This document shows, in pieces, positions 9,501 to 21,966 of a DNA stretch of 64,000 nt (its first letter is position 1; the number at the start of each line of letters is the position of its first letter). Location: positions 4,402,001 through 4,466,000 of the forward strand of contig NZ_CP092430.2 of NCBI RefSeq assembly GCF_022374935.2, read 5' to 3'. A program made the translations under genes and the position numbers. The notes beneath the pieces were generated by a model. It saw nothing but the letters and a program-made list of their open reading frames with translations, was not told where the DNA came from and did no database searches. Origin of the DNA: Mycolicibacter virginiensis (GTDB lineage: Bacteria; Actinomycetota; Actinomycetes; Mycobacteriales; Mycobacteriaceae).

Positions 9501-11081
9501 CAGCACCTGCCAGGCCCCGGCCAGGTCGGCCAGCAGCAGGTCGGCATAAAAAGGCGGCGGGGTGTCGGGGTGCTCGCTCGTCGGCATGACGCCCAGCGCC
9601 AGATCCGCCGACGCCAGCGCCTGCGCCGCCCCGGTCGACAACACCGCAACGGTGCGGCCGGTCTGCTGCAGGTCGGCCACGGCTGCGGCCAGCGCGCCGT
9701 CGAGATCTTCACCGGAGACCGGCCGGATGTCGTCGAAGCCGGGACGCAGCTCGCCGAGGATCTCGGTGTCCACCGTGACCAGCTCCGCGCCGGAGGCACG
9801 CCCTTCGAGCACCACCGCCGAGGCCAGCGCGTGGTGCGCGGGCAGGATCAGCGCCTCCACCGACTCCGTGCGGGTCGAGCCGCGGGCCGTCATCCCGGGA
9901 ACCCGGTGCCAGCCCGGGCGCAGTCCGGGCTTATCGAGCAGGCTCTGCGCGCTGTGCCACGCCTTCGGCAGCTCATGCTCGCTCGCACCGCGAATCTGCA
10001 CCACCCGGCGTTGTTCACCGATCAGCGCCCGCGGGTCGATGACGACGGTGTCGATCTTGTCGAGGCGGCGCAGGCTGTCCGGACGCAGCGGCAGCACGCC
10101 GTGCGCGTCGGCCAGACCCTGACCCAGGGTCGCAGCGAACGATTCGCAACTGGTGCGCACCGCTTTCGGCGAGGTGGCCAGGATCGCGCTCGAGGTCATG
10201 TCCAGGTTGCGGGTCAGTGCACCCACCGCCCCGGCCGCGACCACCTGCGCCACCGCGGTGCGCTTCAGGTAGCGCTCGGCCAAACCGTCCGGCCGCGGGA
10301 CAGGCCGGGCGGCGGGGTGCACGTCCGGGTGCTCGGCGTACCGGGCCAGCTCCGGCTCGTAGCGATTCCAGGCCAGCGCCCCGGCGCGGGTCTCGGAGGC
10401 TTTGAGGCCCTCCACCATCAGATCCACCGCCAAGATCGCCGGGGACATGGTGATGACGTGCGACCCGAGCGAGACCAGGGAAAGCACCCTGTCGGTCTTG
10501 GCCGGGCCGATCCGGCTCGCCAGCGCGTTGCGGACCAGCGGCTGGTAGCGGGCCACCGACGCCGCGGCGTCGAAGACCTTGGGCGCGGCCGGCCAGCGCA
10601 TCGCACTGCCCACGGTTGCGATCGCCAGCCCTACCGCGTTGGCCCCCACCATGGCGCCCTTGGTGGCCAGCAGCAGTCCATCGCCGGGCAACGCCGCGGT
10701 CTCGGTCAATTCGGCATTCTTCGCTTCCTTTTCCAGGGCTTCCACCGTGGCGCACAGATCAGCCAGCGAAACGTGGTCGCCGATCTCGACGACCACGCGC
10801 GACAACGGGCGGTTCAGCCGCACCGAGGTGACGCCGGGCTCGGCCCGCAGGGCTTCGGAAACCTCGGCACCGATGTCCACACCGTCGGAGTCGTCGAGCC
10901 CGTGCACTTCGATCCAGGCCCGCCCGGCGCCGCGCCAGCTGCGTCGGCTGGTCAGATCGGAACGCTCACCGGCCAGGATCTTGGCGCCTTCGCGCAGTGG
11001 GATGGCGGCGAGATCCAGGCTGGCCGATGCGACGGCGCCGACGGCGTCCAGCCCGAAACGGCCGATTGCGAAAACATCCAT
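6513..11081 (-). CDS. Large P-type cation-transporting ATPase, CtpH/CtpI-like, with Lys/Ala tail
   Basis: A 1522-residue membrane ATPase. It has the phosphorylation motif DKTGTL at about residue 924, the actuator segment LTGES, the hinge [14 protein letters not shown] and [10 protein letters not shown] at about residue 1185. The roughly 600-residue N-terminal extension is typical of mycobacterial CtpH/CtpI, which are far longer than ordinary P-type pumps. The transported ion is not evident, although the PEGMP helix resembles Ca/Mg-type pumps. The last 80 residues are a repeating [13 protein letters not shown] tail like histone H1 or HupB. ATG at 11081, with GGAGG 6 nt upstream inside a 9-bp hairpin arm. 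In M. tuberculosis no ATPase sits here, so the gene is inserted relative to that genome. Confidence 0.9.
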   Translation of the reverse strand: MDVFAIGRFGLDAVGAVASASLDLAAIPLREGAKILAGERSDLTSRRSWRGAGRAWIEVHGLDDSDGVDIGAEVSEALRAEPGVTSVRLNRPLSRVVVEIGDHVSLADLCATVEALEKEAKNAELTETAALPGDGLLLATKGAMVGANAVGLAIATVGSAMRWPAAPKVFDAAASVARYQPLVRNALASRIGPAKTDRVLSLVSLGSHVITMSPAILAVDLMVEGLKASETRAGALAWNRYEPELARYAEHPDVHPAARPVPRPDGLAERYLKRTAVAQVVAAGAVGALTRNLDMTSSAILATSPKAVRTSCESFAATLGQGLADAHGVLPLRPDSLRRLDKIDTVVIDPRALIGEQRRVVQIRGASEHELPKAWHSAQSLLDKPGLRPGWHRVPGMTARGSTRTESVEALILPAHHALASAVVLEGRASGAELVTVDTEILGELRPGFDDIRPVSGEDLDGALAAAVADLQQTGRTVAVLSTGAAQALASADLALGVMPTSEHPDTPPPFYADLLLADLAGAWQVLRALPAARTATERGVAISIGASSIAGLLLVRGVRATIPGVGAGPSRGPGPVTVGAGAGMLSGYLLARRVLRAHAPKPAPAYEWHAMTVEQARELLSPDAVTPLAERAPVDAETQGMFWPYFHAVREELSDPMTPILALCSAATAMLGSPIDAVMVGTVLTGNAMLAAYQRLRAESRLNTLLAQQAPPARVVLVGADGTPSYHEIPAEQLLPGDLIEVRSNEVVPADARTIEVSDVEVDESALTGESLSVGKQLDPTPGAELAERSSMLYAGTTVIAGKALAMVTAVGADTQARRASELAAGELPEVGLQHHLSQLMYRTFPYSAAGGVAVGALGLLRQGGLRVALGNAIAVAIAAVPEGMPLMATLAQHASSQRLTKTGALVRIPRSVEALGRVDVVCFDKTGTLSENRLRVATVRPLAGYSDDDVLGTAAQAAPAPDGAAHAHATDQAIVEGAAAAAGARPWIEPDAHLPFRSGRAFSASVLGSELLVKGAPEVVLGACKNADAKVEQQVAAMAAQGLRVIAVAHGKLTAAQVQAVQDDSERLVEVSASGLTLLGFLGLADTPRADAPQLLADLAARGVDIRMITGDHPITATAIAAEMGVTVAPEQVITGSEWNALNRKEQERVVCERVIFARMSPENKVQIVQTLERAGRVSAMVGDGANDAAAIRAATVGLGVVAHGSDSAHATADVVLTDGKIGALVDAIDEGRRLWRGVQLAISGLLGGNAGEVMFSVIGTAITGNSPLNTRQLLLMNTLTDALPATAVAVSTPAGPIGDAVPGLDERKLWRAVAFRGGVTAAAGTAAWAMASATGLPQRAATVALISLVTTELGQTVVDSRAPMVLATAAGSFALFAAIVSTPGVSQLLGCTPVGPIGWAQGLGTAAAATAAVAVASRFAAPAKEAKEIAAPTQELEAPIKALSAVPAVPEKKAPVAKKAAAKKAPVKKAPVKKAPAKKAPVTKAAAKQTAAAKETPAKKAPARKAAAKKSSAKLELVR

Positions 11082-11087
11082 GGATTG

Positions 11088-11114
11088 CCTCCAGCGTTAT
11101 TGCAGCGCTGGAGG
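11088..11114 (-). promoter_or_regulatory. Hairpin or operator covering the ATPase Shine-Dalgarno
   Basis: Perfect 9-bp inverted repeat CCTCCAGCG / CGCTGGAGG separated by 9 nt. In the mRNA the 3' arm contains the GGAGG that lies 6 nt from the ATPase ATG, so the fold would hide the ribosome site. It could equally be a dimeric metal-sensor operator. Confidence 0.6.
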
Positions 11115-11188
11115 TCTCTTCCGCCGGGTGGCCGGCCCACAGCCCCGGTCACCCGATGACGGGCGACGTGATGACGACACTGCGAATT

Positions 11189-11202
11189 GGGGAATACTCC
11201 CC
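11189..11202. promoter_or_regulatory. Palindrome upstream of the P-type ATPase
   Basis: GGGGA-ATAC-TCCCC, about 110 bp upstream of the ATPase start and just beyond the 3' end of galE1. Possible regulator site; no family assignment is made. Confidence 0.35.
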
Positions 11203-11228
11203 TCCGACCGGCCAGTATGCCACAAAGT

Positions 11229-13999
<2,771 letters not shown>

Positions 14000-14017
14000 G
14001 GACGGCAGGTTGGGTTG

Positions 14018-15262
14018 ATGGATGAGCTTCGCCGGCAGCTGGGCGTGTTCGACGCGGTGACGATCGGGCTGGGTTCGATGCTCGGTGCCGGCATCTTCGT
14101 GGCGTTGGCGCCGGCGGCCGCAGCCGCCGGTGCGGCGATGCTGATCGGGCTGGTCGTGGCGGCGGTGATCGCCTACTGCAACGCGATTTCCTCGGCGCGG
14201 CTTGCGGCACGGTATCCGGCCTCCGGCGGTACCTACGTATACGGGCGTGAGCGGCTGAGCCCGTTCTTTGGCTATCTGGCCGGCTGGGGATTCATCGTCG
14301 GCAAGACCGCATCGTGCGCCGCCATGGCACTGACGGTGGGTTTCTATGCGTGGCCCGAGCACGCGCACGCGATCGCGGTGGCGGCGGTGCTGGGGCTGAC
14401 CGCCGTCAACGTGCTGGGCGTGCAGAAATCGGCGTGGCTGACCCGGGTGATTGTGGCGGTGGTGCTGGCGGTGCTGGCAGCGGTTGTGGTGACCGCACTA
14501 GGCACCCGCGGTATCGCGGCCTTTGGACTCGACCACTCGTCTGTGTCGGTGCCGGGGGTGCTGCAGGCAGCCGGCCTGCTGTTCTTCGCGTTCGCCGGCT
14601 ATGCCCGCATCGCCACGCTGGGCGAGGAGGTACGGGATCCGGCCCGCACCATTCCGCGCGCGATCCCGATCGCCTTGGCCATCACTTTCGTGGTGTATGC
14701 GCTGGTGGCCATGACGACACTGAATGTTCTTGGCCCAGAAGGTCTTGCCGGCGCATCGGCGCCCCTGGTAGAGGTGGTGACGGTCGCCGGGGCGGCCAAG
14801 CTGACCGTGGTGGTCCAGATCGCAGCGGTAGTCGCCGCGACGGGGTCCTTGCTGGCCCTGATTCTGGGGGTGTCGCGTACTACCCTGGCCATGGCCCGTG
14901 ACCGGTATCTGCCCGGGTTCTTGACCGCGGTGCATCCCCGGTTCGGGGTGCCGCACCGCGCCGAAATCGCGGTCGGGCTGGTGGTTGCCGGGCTGGCCGC
15001 CACCACCGATATCCGTGACGCCATCGGGTTTTCCTCGTTCGCGGTCCTGGTGTACTACGCCGTGGCCAACGCCGCGGCCTGGACCTTGTCTGCCGCCGAG
15101 GGCCGTCCCCCGCGCCTGATCCCGATCATCGGCCTGGTGGGCTGCGTCGTCGTCGCGTTCGCCTTGCCCGTCACCTCGGTCCTGGCCGGACTGGTGGTGT
15201 TCGGTGTGGGTATCGCCGCTTACGGCGCGCACCGTCGGTGGGGCTACAACGCGCCGGCGTGA
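14018..15262 (+). CDS. APC-family amino-acid permease
   Basis: A 414-residue transporter with twelve predicted helices. The first helix carries the APC signature IGLGSMLGAGIFVALAP, where the GAGIF turn binds the amino-acid backbone. A further family motif is GYARIATLGEEVRDP. Moves amino acids across the cytoplasmic membrane, probably with protons. ATG at 14018; a TTG at 14015 is also in frame. The downstream neighbour is a lysine-type NRPS, so a cationic amino acid would be a sensible substrate, but nothing in the protein proves this. Confidence 0.87.
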   Translation: MDELRRQLGVFDAVTIGLGSMLGAGIFVALAPAAAAAGAAMLIGLVVAAVIAYCNAISSARLAARYPASGGTYVYGRERLSPFFGYLAGWGFIVGKTASCAAMALTVGFYAWPEHAHAIAVAAVLGLTAVNVLGVQKSAWLTRVIVAVVLAVLAAVVVTALGTRGIAAFGLDHSSVSVPGVLQAAGLLFFAFAGYARIATLGEEVRDPARTIPRAIPIALAITFVVYALVAMTTLNVLGPEGLAGASAPLVEVVTVAGAAKLTVVVQIAAVVAATGSLLALILGVSRTTLAMARDRYLPGFLTAVHPRFGVPHRAEIAVGLVVAGLAATTDIRDAIGFSSFAVLVYYAVANAAAWTLSAAEGRPPRLIPIIGLVGCVVVAFALPVTSVLAGLVVFGVGIAAYGAHRRWGYNAPA

Positions 15263-15309
15263 CGGCGCCGCGCTGCACTCCCCGACCGTGCTGGGTACGT
15301 TCTACAGTC

Positions 15310-18300
15310 GTGCCCTCACTGCAAGTCCCCGCGCAATATCTGCGCGGCTCGTCGGCGCCGCAGCCCCGCACCCTGATCGACATTCTGCTCCAGACCGCTG
15401 CGCGCTACCCCGATGCTCCGGCCATCGACGACGGCCATGTGGTGTTGACCTACGCGGAGCTGATCGAGGACATCGCCGACAGTGTCGCGTGGCTGGCCGC
15501 GCGCGGTCTGGGTCGCGGTGATCGCATCGGCATTCGGATGCCGTCGGGCAATTACGCGCTGTACGTGGCGATCCTGTCCACGCTGGCCACCGGTGCGGCC
15601 TACGTGCCGGTGGATGCCGACGACCCGCCCGAGCGCGCCGAGCTGGTGTTCAACGAAGCCCAAGTTGCGGCGGTGATCACCGAACAGGGGTTGACCCGCG
15701 GCCCCGGCGCGTCCCGCGGCTGGCGGGCCACGGCGCCGCAGACCAGCGACGACGCCTGGATCATCTTCACCTCGGGGTCCACCGGCACCCCGAAAGGCGT
15801 GGCAATCACGCACCGCAACGCGGCGGCCTTCGTCGACGCCGAAGCCCAGCTGTTCTTGCAGGACAACCCGATCGGGCCCGGCGATCGGGTGCTGGCGGGG
15901 CTGTCGGTCGCGTTCGACGCGTCCTGCGAGGAGATGTGGCTGGCGTGGCGTTACGGTGCCTGTCTGGTGCCGGCACCGCGGTCGCTGGTACGCAGCGGCA
16001 TGGACCTGGGTCCATGGCTGGTCTCGCGCGACGTGACCGTGGTGTCCACCGTGCCCACCCTGGCGGCACTGTGGCCGGCCGAGGCGCTGGAGGCGGTGCG
16101 GCTGCTGATCTTCGGCGGGGAAGCCTGCCCGCCGGAGCTGGTGGCCCGGCTGGCGGTGGACGGCCGCGAGGTGTGGAACACCTACGGCCCCACCGAGACC
16201 ACCGTGGTGGCCTGCGCTGCGCAACTCGACGGCACCGGCCCGGTTCAGATCGGATTGCCGCTGCTGGGCTGGGATCTGGCCGTGCTCAGCCCCGATGGGG
16301 CGCCGGTGGCCCCCGGCGAGGTCGGCGAGCTGGTGATCGGCGGTGTCGGGCTGGGCCGCTACCTGGACCCCGACCGCGACGCCGAGAAGTACGCGCCGCT
16401 GCCCGAGCTGGATTGGGCGCGGGCCTACCGCAGCGGCGACCTGGTGCGGCTGGATGCCGACGGGCTGGTGTTCTGCGGCCGGGCCGATGACCAGGTCAAG
16501 GTCGGCGGCCGGCGCATCGAATTGGGCGAGGTGGACAGCGCCCTGGTGACACTGCCCGGCGTCAGCGGCGGTGCGGCGGCGGTGCGGACCAGTGCTGCCG
16601 GGACACCACTGTTGGTCGGTTACCTGGTCAGCACCGACCCGGACTTCGATCTAGGGGCCGCTCGCGCCGAGCTGGGCCGGCAACTGCCCGCCGCGCTGGT
16701 GCCCCGACTGGTGCTGGTCGACGAACTCCCCACCCGCACGTCGGGCAAGGTGGACCGCGATGCGTTGCCGTGGCCGGTCGGGCCGGAGTCCGGCGGCGCG
16801 GGCCTGGCCGGCGGAGTCCTCGGGGACGACCCGGACAGCACCCTGGGCTGGCTGGCCGGGTTGTGGCGCGACGTGCTGGGTGCCGCGGTGGACGACGAGC
16901 AGGCCGACTTCTTCGCCCTCGGCGGCGGATCGCTGCAAGCCGCACAGCTGGTCGCCGCGGTACGGCAGCGTTACCCGCAGACCACCGTCGCCCAGCTCTA
17001 CGACCGTCCGCGGCTCGGCTCGTTGGCCGGGTTTCTCGACGACACGGGCCGCAGTGATCCCGGAGCCGAGGCCGCGTCCCGCGCGGTCGCGCCCACGCCG
17101 TGGCAGACCCAGGCCGCACAGGTGTTGCTGTCGGTTCCGCTGGCCACGCTGACCGGACTGCAGTGGGTGACGTGGCTGGCGCTGATCAATAACGTGGTGT
17201 CGGCGGTGCACCCGGTGGGCTGGCTGGTGCGGCTCGACTGGTGGTGGGTGATCGCCGCCTTCCTGTTGTTCGTGACCCCGCTGGGCCGGATGGGCATCGC
17301 CGCGCTGGGGGCGCGCGCATTACTTTCCAACCTTCAGCCGGGCACGTATCGGCGCGGCGGCCCCGAGCACCTGCGGGTCTGGATCGCCGAACGGCTCGCC
17401 ACCGCCAGCGGCGCCGAGAACCTCTCCGGCGCACCGTGGCTGGTGTATTACGCCCGGGCACTGGGTAACAAGATCGGCGAGGGCGTCGATCTGCACTCCG
17501 CCCCGCCGGTAACCGGGATGTTGACCCTGGGCCACCGGTGTTCCATCGAACCGGAGGTGGATCTGACCGGGCACTGGATCGACGGCGATGCGTTTCACGT
17601 CGGTCCCGTGACGGTAGGTAACGACGCCACCATCGGTGCCCGCACCACCCTGCTGCCCGGCGCTGCGGTCGGCAAGGACGCCGACGTCGCCCCGGGGTCC
17701 GGGGTAGTCGGCGAGGTGAAGAAGGGCCAGTACTGGACCGGCTCGCCGGCGGTGAAATCCGGTAAGGCGCACCACCCCTGGCCGGATCACCGGCCACCGC
17801 CGCGCCCGATGTGGGCTGCGGTGTACGGGTTGACGTCGCTGCTGCTCGCCGGCCTGCCGCTGCTGGCGCTGGGCGCCGGACTGGCGGTGCTGGGCTGGGC
17901 CGTTCGGGACTGCGCCACGCTGACCGAGGCGATTCGGCCGGCGGCGCTGGCCACCCCGCTGGCCGCGCTGGTCGCGATGTTCAGCTACGCCGCCCTGACC
18001 GTGATCGGGGTGCGGCTGTTGTCGATCGGGCTGCGCGACGGCTACCACCCGGTGCGCAGCCGGGTGGGTTGGCAGTTGTGGGCCACCGAACGTCTGATGG
18101 ACGACGCGCGCGACTATCTTTTTCCGGTGTACGCCAGCCTGATCACGCCGTGGTGGCTGCGATTGTTGGGCGCCAAGGTGGGCTCCGGCACCGAGATCTC
18201 CACGGCGCTGGTCATCCCGAAGTTCACCACGATCGCCGACGGCGCGTTTCTCGCCGACGACACCATGGTGGCCTCCTATGAATTGGGCGGCGGCTGGATC

Positions 18301-19242
18301 CACGTCGCACCGGCCACCATCGGCAAGCGGGCATTCCTGGGCAATTCCGGGATCACCCAGCCGGGCAGGCGGGTCCCCGACAACTCCTTGGTGGCAGTGC
18401 TGTCAACGGCACCGCACAAGGCCAAGACGGGCTCGTCGTGGCTGGGCAGCCCACCGGTGCGACTGCGGCGTAAAGCCGCCGACCTCGACGCCGAGCGAAC
18501 GTTCGAACCGCCGCTGCGGTTGAAGGTGATGCGCGCCGTCATGGAGACATTCCGGCTGATCCCGGTCATCGTCACGTTTGCGATCGGAGCCGCGGTTTTG
18601 GGCGCGTTGCAGTGGGGGGCAACAACGTTCGGCTACGGCTGGACCGCGCTGGGCAGCGGCGTGACGTTGCTGGCCGCGGGTGCGGTGGCCGGCGGCAGCG
18701 CGGTGGTGGCGAAATGGCTGACCGTGGGCCGGATCCGGGCGTCACAGCGCCCGCTGTGGTCGTCGTTCGTGTGGCGCAACGAGGTCTCGGACGCTTTCGT
18801 CGAAACGGTTGCCGCCCCGTGGTTCGCCCGCGCCGCAACCGGCACCCCGGTGATGAGCCTGTGGTTGCGGGCGCTCGGCGCCACTATCGGCCGCGGCGTG
18901 TGGTGCGAGACGTACTGGCTACCCGAAGCCGACCTGGTGACGCTGGGTGCCGGCGCGACGGTGAACCGCGGCTGCGTGGTGCAAACCCACCTGTTTCACG
19001 ACCGGATCATGCAGATGGACACGGTCACATTGGATGCAGGCGCCACGCTGGGGCCCAACTGTGTGGCGTTGCCCGCGGCCCGACTGGGCGCCGGTGCCAC
19101 CGTCGGGCCGGCCTCGCTGGTGATGCGCGGCGACGAAGTACCGGCGGCGACGCGCTGGCAGGGCAATCCGATCGCGCCGTGGCTGGTATCGGGCAAGAAG
19201 CGTGGGTCTTCGGCTGCCGCGCGTCAGGAGCCCGCGGCATGA
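15310..19242 (+). CDS. Membrane NRPS of the Pls/PosA family (epsilon-poly-lysine synthetase-like)
   Basis: A 1310-residue single-module enzyme, close to the 1319 residues of Streptomyces Pls. Order: adenylation domain (FTSGSTGTPKG near residue 153; YGPTE at 292-296; catalytic K480), carrier domain with phosphopantetheine Ser541 in LGGGSLQ, then six transmembrane helices. Three tandem domains with hexapeptide-repeat character lie between and after the helices (near residues 680-830, 910-1060 and 1150-1300). Pls uses this layout to link lysines by isopeptide bonds at the membrane. My hand alignment to PheA gives pocket residues D203 A204 E207 S246 I267 G269 T291 V299 V300 K480. This differs at two positions from the published lysine code DAESIGSVCK. 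GTG 15310 was chosen because TACGTT lies 8 nt upstream (leaderless). The stop overlaps the M1 peptidase start. Confidence 0.88.
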   Translation: MPSLQVPAQYLRGSSAPQPRTLIDILLQTAARYPDAPAIDDGHVVLTYAELIEDIADSVAWLAARGLGRGDRIGIRMPSGNYALYVAILSTLATGAAYVPVDADDPPERAELVFNEAQVAAVITEQGLTRGPGASRGWRATAPQTSDDAWIIFTSGSTGTPKGVAITHRNAAAFVDAEAQLFLQDNPIGPGDRVLAGLSVAFDASCEEMWLAWRYGACLVPAPRSLVRSGMDLGPWLVSRDVTVVSTVPTLAALWPAEALEAVRLLIFGGEACPPELVARLAVDGREVWNTYGPTETTVVACAAQLDGTGPVQIGLPLLGWDLAVLSPDGAPVAPGEVGELVIGGVGLGRYLDPDRDAEKYAPLPELDWARAYRSGDLVRLDADGLVFCGRADDQVKVGGRRIELGEVDSALVTLPGVSGGAAAVRTSAAGTPLLVGYLVSTDPDFDLGAARAELGRQLPAALVPRLVLVDELPTRTSGKVDRDALPWPVGPESGGAGLAGGVLGDDPDSTLGWLAGLWRDVLGAAVDDEQADFFALGGGSLQAAQLVAAVRQRYPQTTVAQLYDRPRLGSLAGFLDDTGRSDPGAEAASRAVAPTPWQTQAAQVLLSVPLATLTGLQWVTWLALINNVVSAVHPVGWLVRLDWWWVIAAFLLFVTPLGRMGIAALGARALLSNLQPGTYRRGGPEHLRVWIAERLATASGAENLSGAPWLVYYARALGNKIGEGVDLHSAPPVTGMLTLGHRCSIEPEVDLTGHWIDGDAFHVGPVTVGNDATIGARTTLLPGAAVGKDADVAPGSGVVGEVKKGQYWTGSPAVKSGKAHHPWPDHRPPPRPMWAAVYGLTSLLLAGLPLLALGAGLAVLGWAVRDCATLTEAIRPAALATPLAALVAMFSYAALTVIGVRLLSIGLRDGYHPVRSRVGWQLWATERLMDDARDYLFPVYASLITPWWLRLLGAKVGSGTEISTALVIPKFTTIADGAFLADDTMVASYELGGGWIHVAPATIGKRAFLGNSGITQPGRRVPDNSLVAVLSTAPHKAKTGSSWLGSPPVRLRRKAADLDAERTFEPPLRLKVMRAVMETFRLIPVIVTFAIGAAVLGALQWGATTFGYGWTALGSGVTLLAAGAVAGGSAVVAKWLTVGRIRASQRPLWSSFVWRNEVSDAFVETVAAPWFARAATGTPVMSLWLRALGATIGRGVWCETYWLPEADLVTLGAGATVNRGCVVQTHLFHDRIMQMDTVTLDAGATLGPNCVALPAARLGAGATVGPASLVMRGDEVPAATRWQGNPIAPWLVSGKKRGSSAAARQEPAA

Positions 19243-20594
19243 GCAAACCCGCGAAGATTCCCGCCAAGACAGCCAAGGCCCCAGCACCTGTTCTCGACCC
19301 CTATCTGCCCGACAGCGGCAACAGTGGTTACCGGGTCTCGCGCTACGAACTCGACCTGGAGTACAAGGTCAGCAGTAACCGGCTCTCGGGCACCGCGACC
19401 ATCACGGCGGTCGCGCTGACTGCACTGCGCGAGGTCACCCTCGACCTCGCCGACACGATGTCGGTGGCCAAGGTCTGGATCAACGGTCGCCCACCCGCGC
19501 GGTTCGCCACCTCCGCGGCCAAGCTGCGAATCACCCTGGCCGCCACGGTGCCGCCCGGTGCGGCGCTGGTGATCGTGGTCCGATACTCGGGATCACCGCG
19601 CCCCAGCGAAACACTGTGGGGCGAAGTAGGTTTCGAAGAGCTGTCCGACGGAGCGCTGGTCTCCGGCCAGCCCAACGGCGCACCGTCGTGGTTCCCCTGT
19701 GACGATCACCCCTACACCAAGGCCAGCTACCGAATCCAGATCAGCACCGACAGCCCGTACTACGCGGTGGCCAACGGCGAACTGATATCGCGGCGCGCCC
19801 GGGCCACCCGCACCACCTGGACTTACGAGCAGCCCGAGCCGACCCCGACCTATCTGGTCACCCTGCAGATCGGCCGGTACGTGGCCCGCCGGCTGCCCGG
19901 TTCGGCGGTGGCAATCCGTGCGGTGCTGCCGGCCCGCCTGCAGACCGAGTTCGAGCAGGATTTCGCAGCGCAGGCACAGATGATGGAGCTGTTCGTGCGG
20001 CTGTTCGGGCCCTACCCGCTGGCGGCCGGCTACACCGTGCTGGTGACCGACGACAACCTGGAGATCCCCCTTGAAGCACAGGGGATTTCAATCTTCGGCG
20101 CCAACCACTGCGACGGCACCGGGGGATCCAACCGACTGATCGCCCACGAACTGGCCCACCAGTGGTTCGGCAACAGCGTCACCCTGCGGCGCTGGAGCGA
20201 TATCTGGCTGCATGAGGGGTTCGCCTGCTACGCCGAATGGCTGTGGTCGGAGCATTCCGGCGGGCCGAGCGCCGACCAACTGGCGCGGCGCTACCACCGC
20301 CAACTGGAGGGCCTGCCGCAGGATCTGCTGTTGGCCGATCCCGGGCCGGCCGACATGTTCGACGACCGGGTGTACAAGCGCGGGGCGATCACCCTGCATC
20401 TGCTGCGCGGCCGGCTGGGCGACGATGCCTTCTTCGCCCTGCTGCGCGACTGGACGTCGCGCTACCGCCACGGCAACGCCGGCACCGAAGACTTCACCGC
20501 ACTGGCCGCCGGATACGCGGGCGAACCGCTGCAATCGTTGTGGCAGGCCTGGCTGTATTCCACGGCAGTCCCCCCGCTGGCAGCGCCCCGTTAA
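19239..20594 (+). CDS. M1-family zinc metallo-aminopeptidase
   Basis: A 451-residue peptidase. Zinc ligands are HELAH at 303-307 and E326 (HEXXH-18-E), with WLHEGFA around the third ligand. The exopeptidase motif usually written GAMEN is replaced by PLEAQG, as in other actinobacterial M1 enzymes that read LETQ there. There is no signal peptide; the Lys/Ala-rich N-terminus looks cytosolic. It is shorter than PepN because the C-terminal helical domain is absent. The ATG overlaps the NRPS stop in ATGA, so the two are translationally coupled. In Streptomyces, poly-lysine-degrading enzymes are metallo-aminopeptidases, which suggests a role in trimming the product or protecting the cell from it. 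Confidence 0.9.
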   Translation: MSKPAKIPAKTAKAPAPVLDPYLPDSGNSGYRVSRYELDLEYKVSSNRLSGTATITAVALTALREVTLDLADTMSVAKVWINGRPPARFATSAAKLRITLAATVPPGAALVIVVRYSGSPRPSETLWGEVGFEELSDGALVSGQPNGAPSWFPCDDHPYTKASYRIQISTDSPYYAVANGELISRRARATRTTWTYEQPEPTPTYLVTLQIGRYVARRLPGSAVAIRAVLPARLQTEFEQDFAAQAQMMELFVRLFGPYPLAAGYTVLVTDDNLEIPLEAQGISIFGANHCDGTGGSNRLIAHELAHQWFGNSVTLRRWSDIWLHEGFACYAEWLWSEHSGGPSADQLARRYHRQLEGLPQDLLLADPGPADMFDDRVYKRGAITLHLLRGRLGDDAFFALLRDWTSRYRHGNAGTEDFTALAAGYAGEPLQSLWQAWLYSTAVPPLAAPR

Positions 20595-20700
20595 CCAAAC
20601 CGGGTCGGTAGATATGTGTTTCGTATGAGTCATCACTGCCGAGTTGCCCGGTCGTAGCGGCCGAAAATAGCGTCAAATATCGGCGATCGAGGAGTAGCCG

Positions 20701-21966
20701 ATGAATTTCGCAGCGCTGCCACCGGAAGTCAACTCTGGCCTGATGTACGCCGGAGCCGGTTCAGGCCCCATCCGCGCCGCCGCCACCGCCTGGAAAACCA
20801 TGGCAGCCGAACTCGAATCAGCAGCCAACAACTACCGAACCATCATCGCCGAGCTCACCGACCAAACCTGGCAAGGCCCCTCGGCAACAGCCATGGCCGC
20901 CGCCGCCACCCCCTACGCCGCCTGGATGAGCACCACCGCCACCAAAGCCAGCCACGCCGGCACCCAAGCCGCAGCCGCCGCCACCGCCTACGAAACCGCC
21001 TACGCCATGACCGTGCCCCCAGCTGTCATCGCCGCCAACCGCGCCCAACTGGCCACCCTGATCGCCACCAACTTCCTCGGCACCAACACCACCGCCATCG
21101 CCGCCACCGAAGCCCACTACAGCGAAATGTGGGCCCAAGACGCCACCGCCATGCACACCTACGCCACCAACGCCGCAGCAGCCACCCAACTGCCCACCTT
21201 CACCGCACCCGCCGACACCACCTCGGACGGGTCATACGACGGCGCCGGCGAGGAAGGACTGCTACTCAACATCCTGGTCGCGCTGCTGGAGGTGGACAGC
21301 ATCGCGCCCTTCGAAGGCGGCGGTGCGGGACTGGAATTCGGCGGCCTGGCCATCGAAACGGCCAGCCTGGCGCCCTTCGCAGGCCTGGGCTTCACCGGCG
21401 ATTTCGGTGCCGTCGGCCCCCTGGGCCTGCTCGGTGACGCGCTGCCCGCCGGCGGTGTGTTCGGTGTTGCCCCGGCCGCAGTGGCGCCGGTGCCCTCCGC
21501 GGGCCTGGTCAGCACGGGCCGCGCCGCAATGCCCTGGGCCGGTGTGGGCAAGGCGATACCGGTGGGCGGCATGTCGGCCCCGCGGGCCTGGGCGGCGGCC
21601 GCGCCCGCGGCACTGCGCGAAATCACCTTGCTCTCAGCCCAATCCAGCGCCATGTCAGCGGCAGCAGCCGGCACTGAACTCCCGTTGGCTGAGATGGCGC
21701 TGGCCGGCGCGGCGGGACGGGCCTTGACCAGATCGGCCGGCACCGTCGGCGCCGCACACCGGTCCGCCTCGGTGACGGCGCCCAAACAGGCGGATCCGGA
21801 CCCATCGGAGGAGCCCGAGGACACCGTGACGGGTGTGGAGGTTCTGGCCGAACTGCGCGGGCTTACCGAACTGCGCGAATCGGGAGTCCTCACCGACCAG
21901 GAATTCCATCGGCAACGCGAACGCGTCATCGACATGTTCGTCGACTGGGCGGAGGCCGGCCAGTGA
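20701..21966 (+). CDS. PPE family protein with SHOCT tail (copy 1)
   Basis: A 421-residue PPE protein. The PPE motif is at residues 7-9 ([13 protein letters not shown]) and the WxG-like turn is TWQGPSA. The roughly 170-residue helical N-domain is followed by a Gly/Ala-rich region, then a GxxSVPxxW-type motif (GGMSAPRAW), placing it in the PPE-SVP group. The C-terminus (about 375-415) reads [18 protein letters not shown] and continues as a SHOCT-like oligomerisation helix pair, which is unusual for a PPE protein. No PE partner gene adjoins it. ATG has GAGGAG at 20688. Probably a type VII (ESX) secretion substrate. Confidence 0.92.
   Translation: MNFAALPPEVNSGLMYAGAGSGPIRAAATAWKTMAAELESAANNYRTIIAELTDQTWQGPSATAMAAAATPYAAWMSTTATKASHAGTQAAAAATAYETAYAMTVPPAVIAANRAQLATLIATNFLGTNTTAIAATEAHYSEMWAQDATAMHTYATNAAAATQLPTFTAPADTTSDGSYDGAGEEGLLLNILVALLEVDSIAPFEGGGAGLEFGGLAIETASLAPFAGLGFTGDFGAVGPLGLLGDALPAGGVFGVAPAAVAPVPSAGLVSTGRAAMPWAGVGKAIPVGGMSAPRAWAAAAPAALREITLLSAQSSAMSAAAAGTELPLAEMALAGAAGRALTRSAGTVGAAHRSASVTAPKQADPDPSEEPEDTVTGVEVLAELRGLTELRESGVLTDQEFHRQRERVIDMFVDWAEAGQ

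Noticed and set aside
8397..11159. 920-aa plus-strand open frame opposite the P-type ATPase
   Set aside because: Arg/Gly/His-rich antisense translation with no domain; the opposite strand encodes all ATPase motifs.
18612..19238. N-terminal extension of the M1 peptidase
   Set aside because: Overlaps the NRPS C-terminal domain in another frame and is Arg-rich; the coupled ATG at 19239 is convincing.
20818..21189. Gly-rich minus-strand frame opposite the PPE N-domain
   Set aside because: Antisense of Ala/Thr-rich PPE codons; it recurs identically in the second PPE gene, as expected for a shadow.
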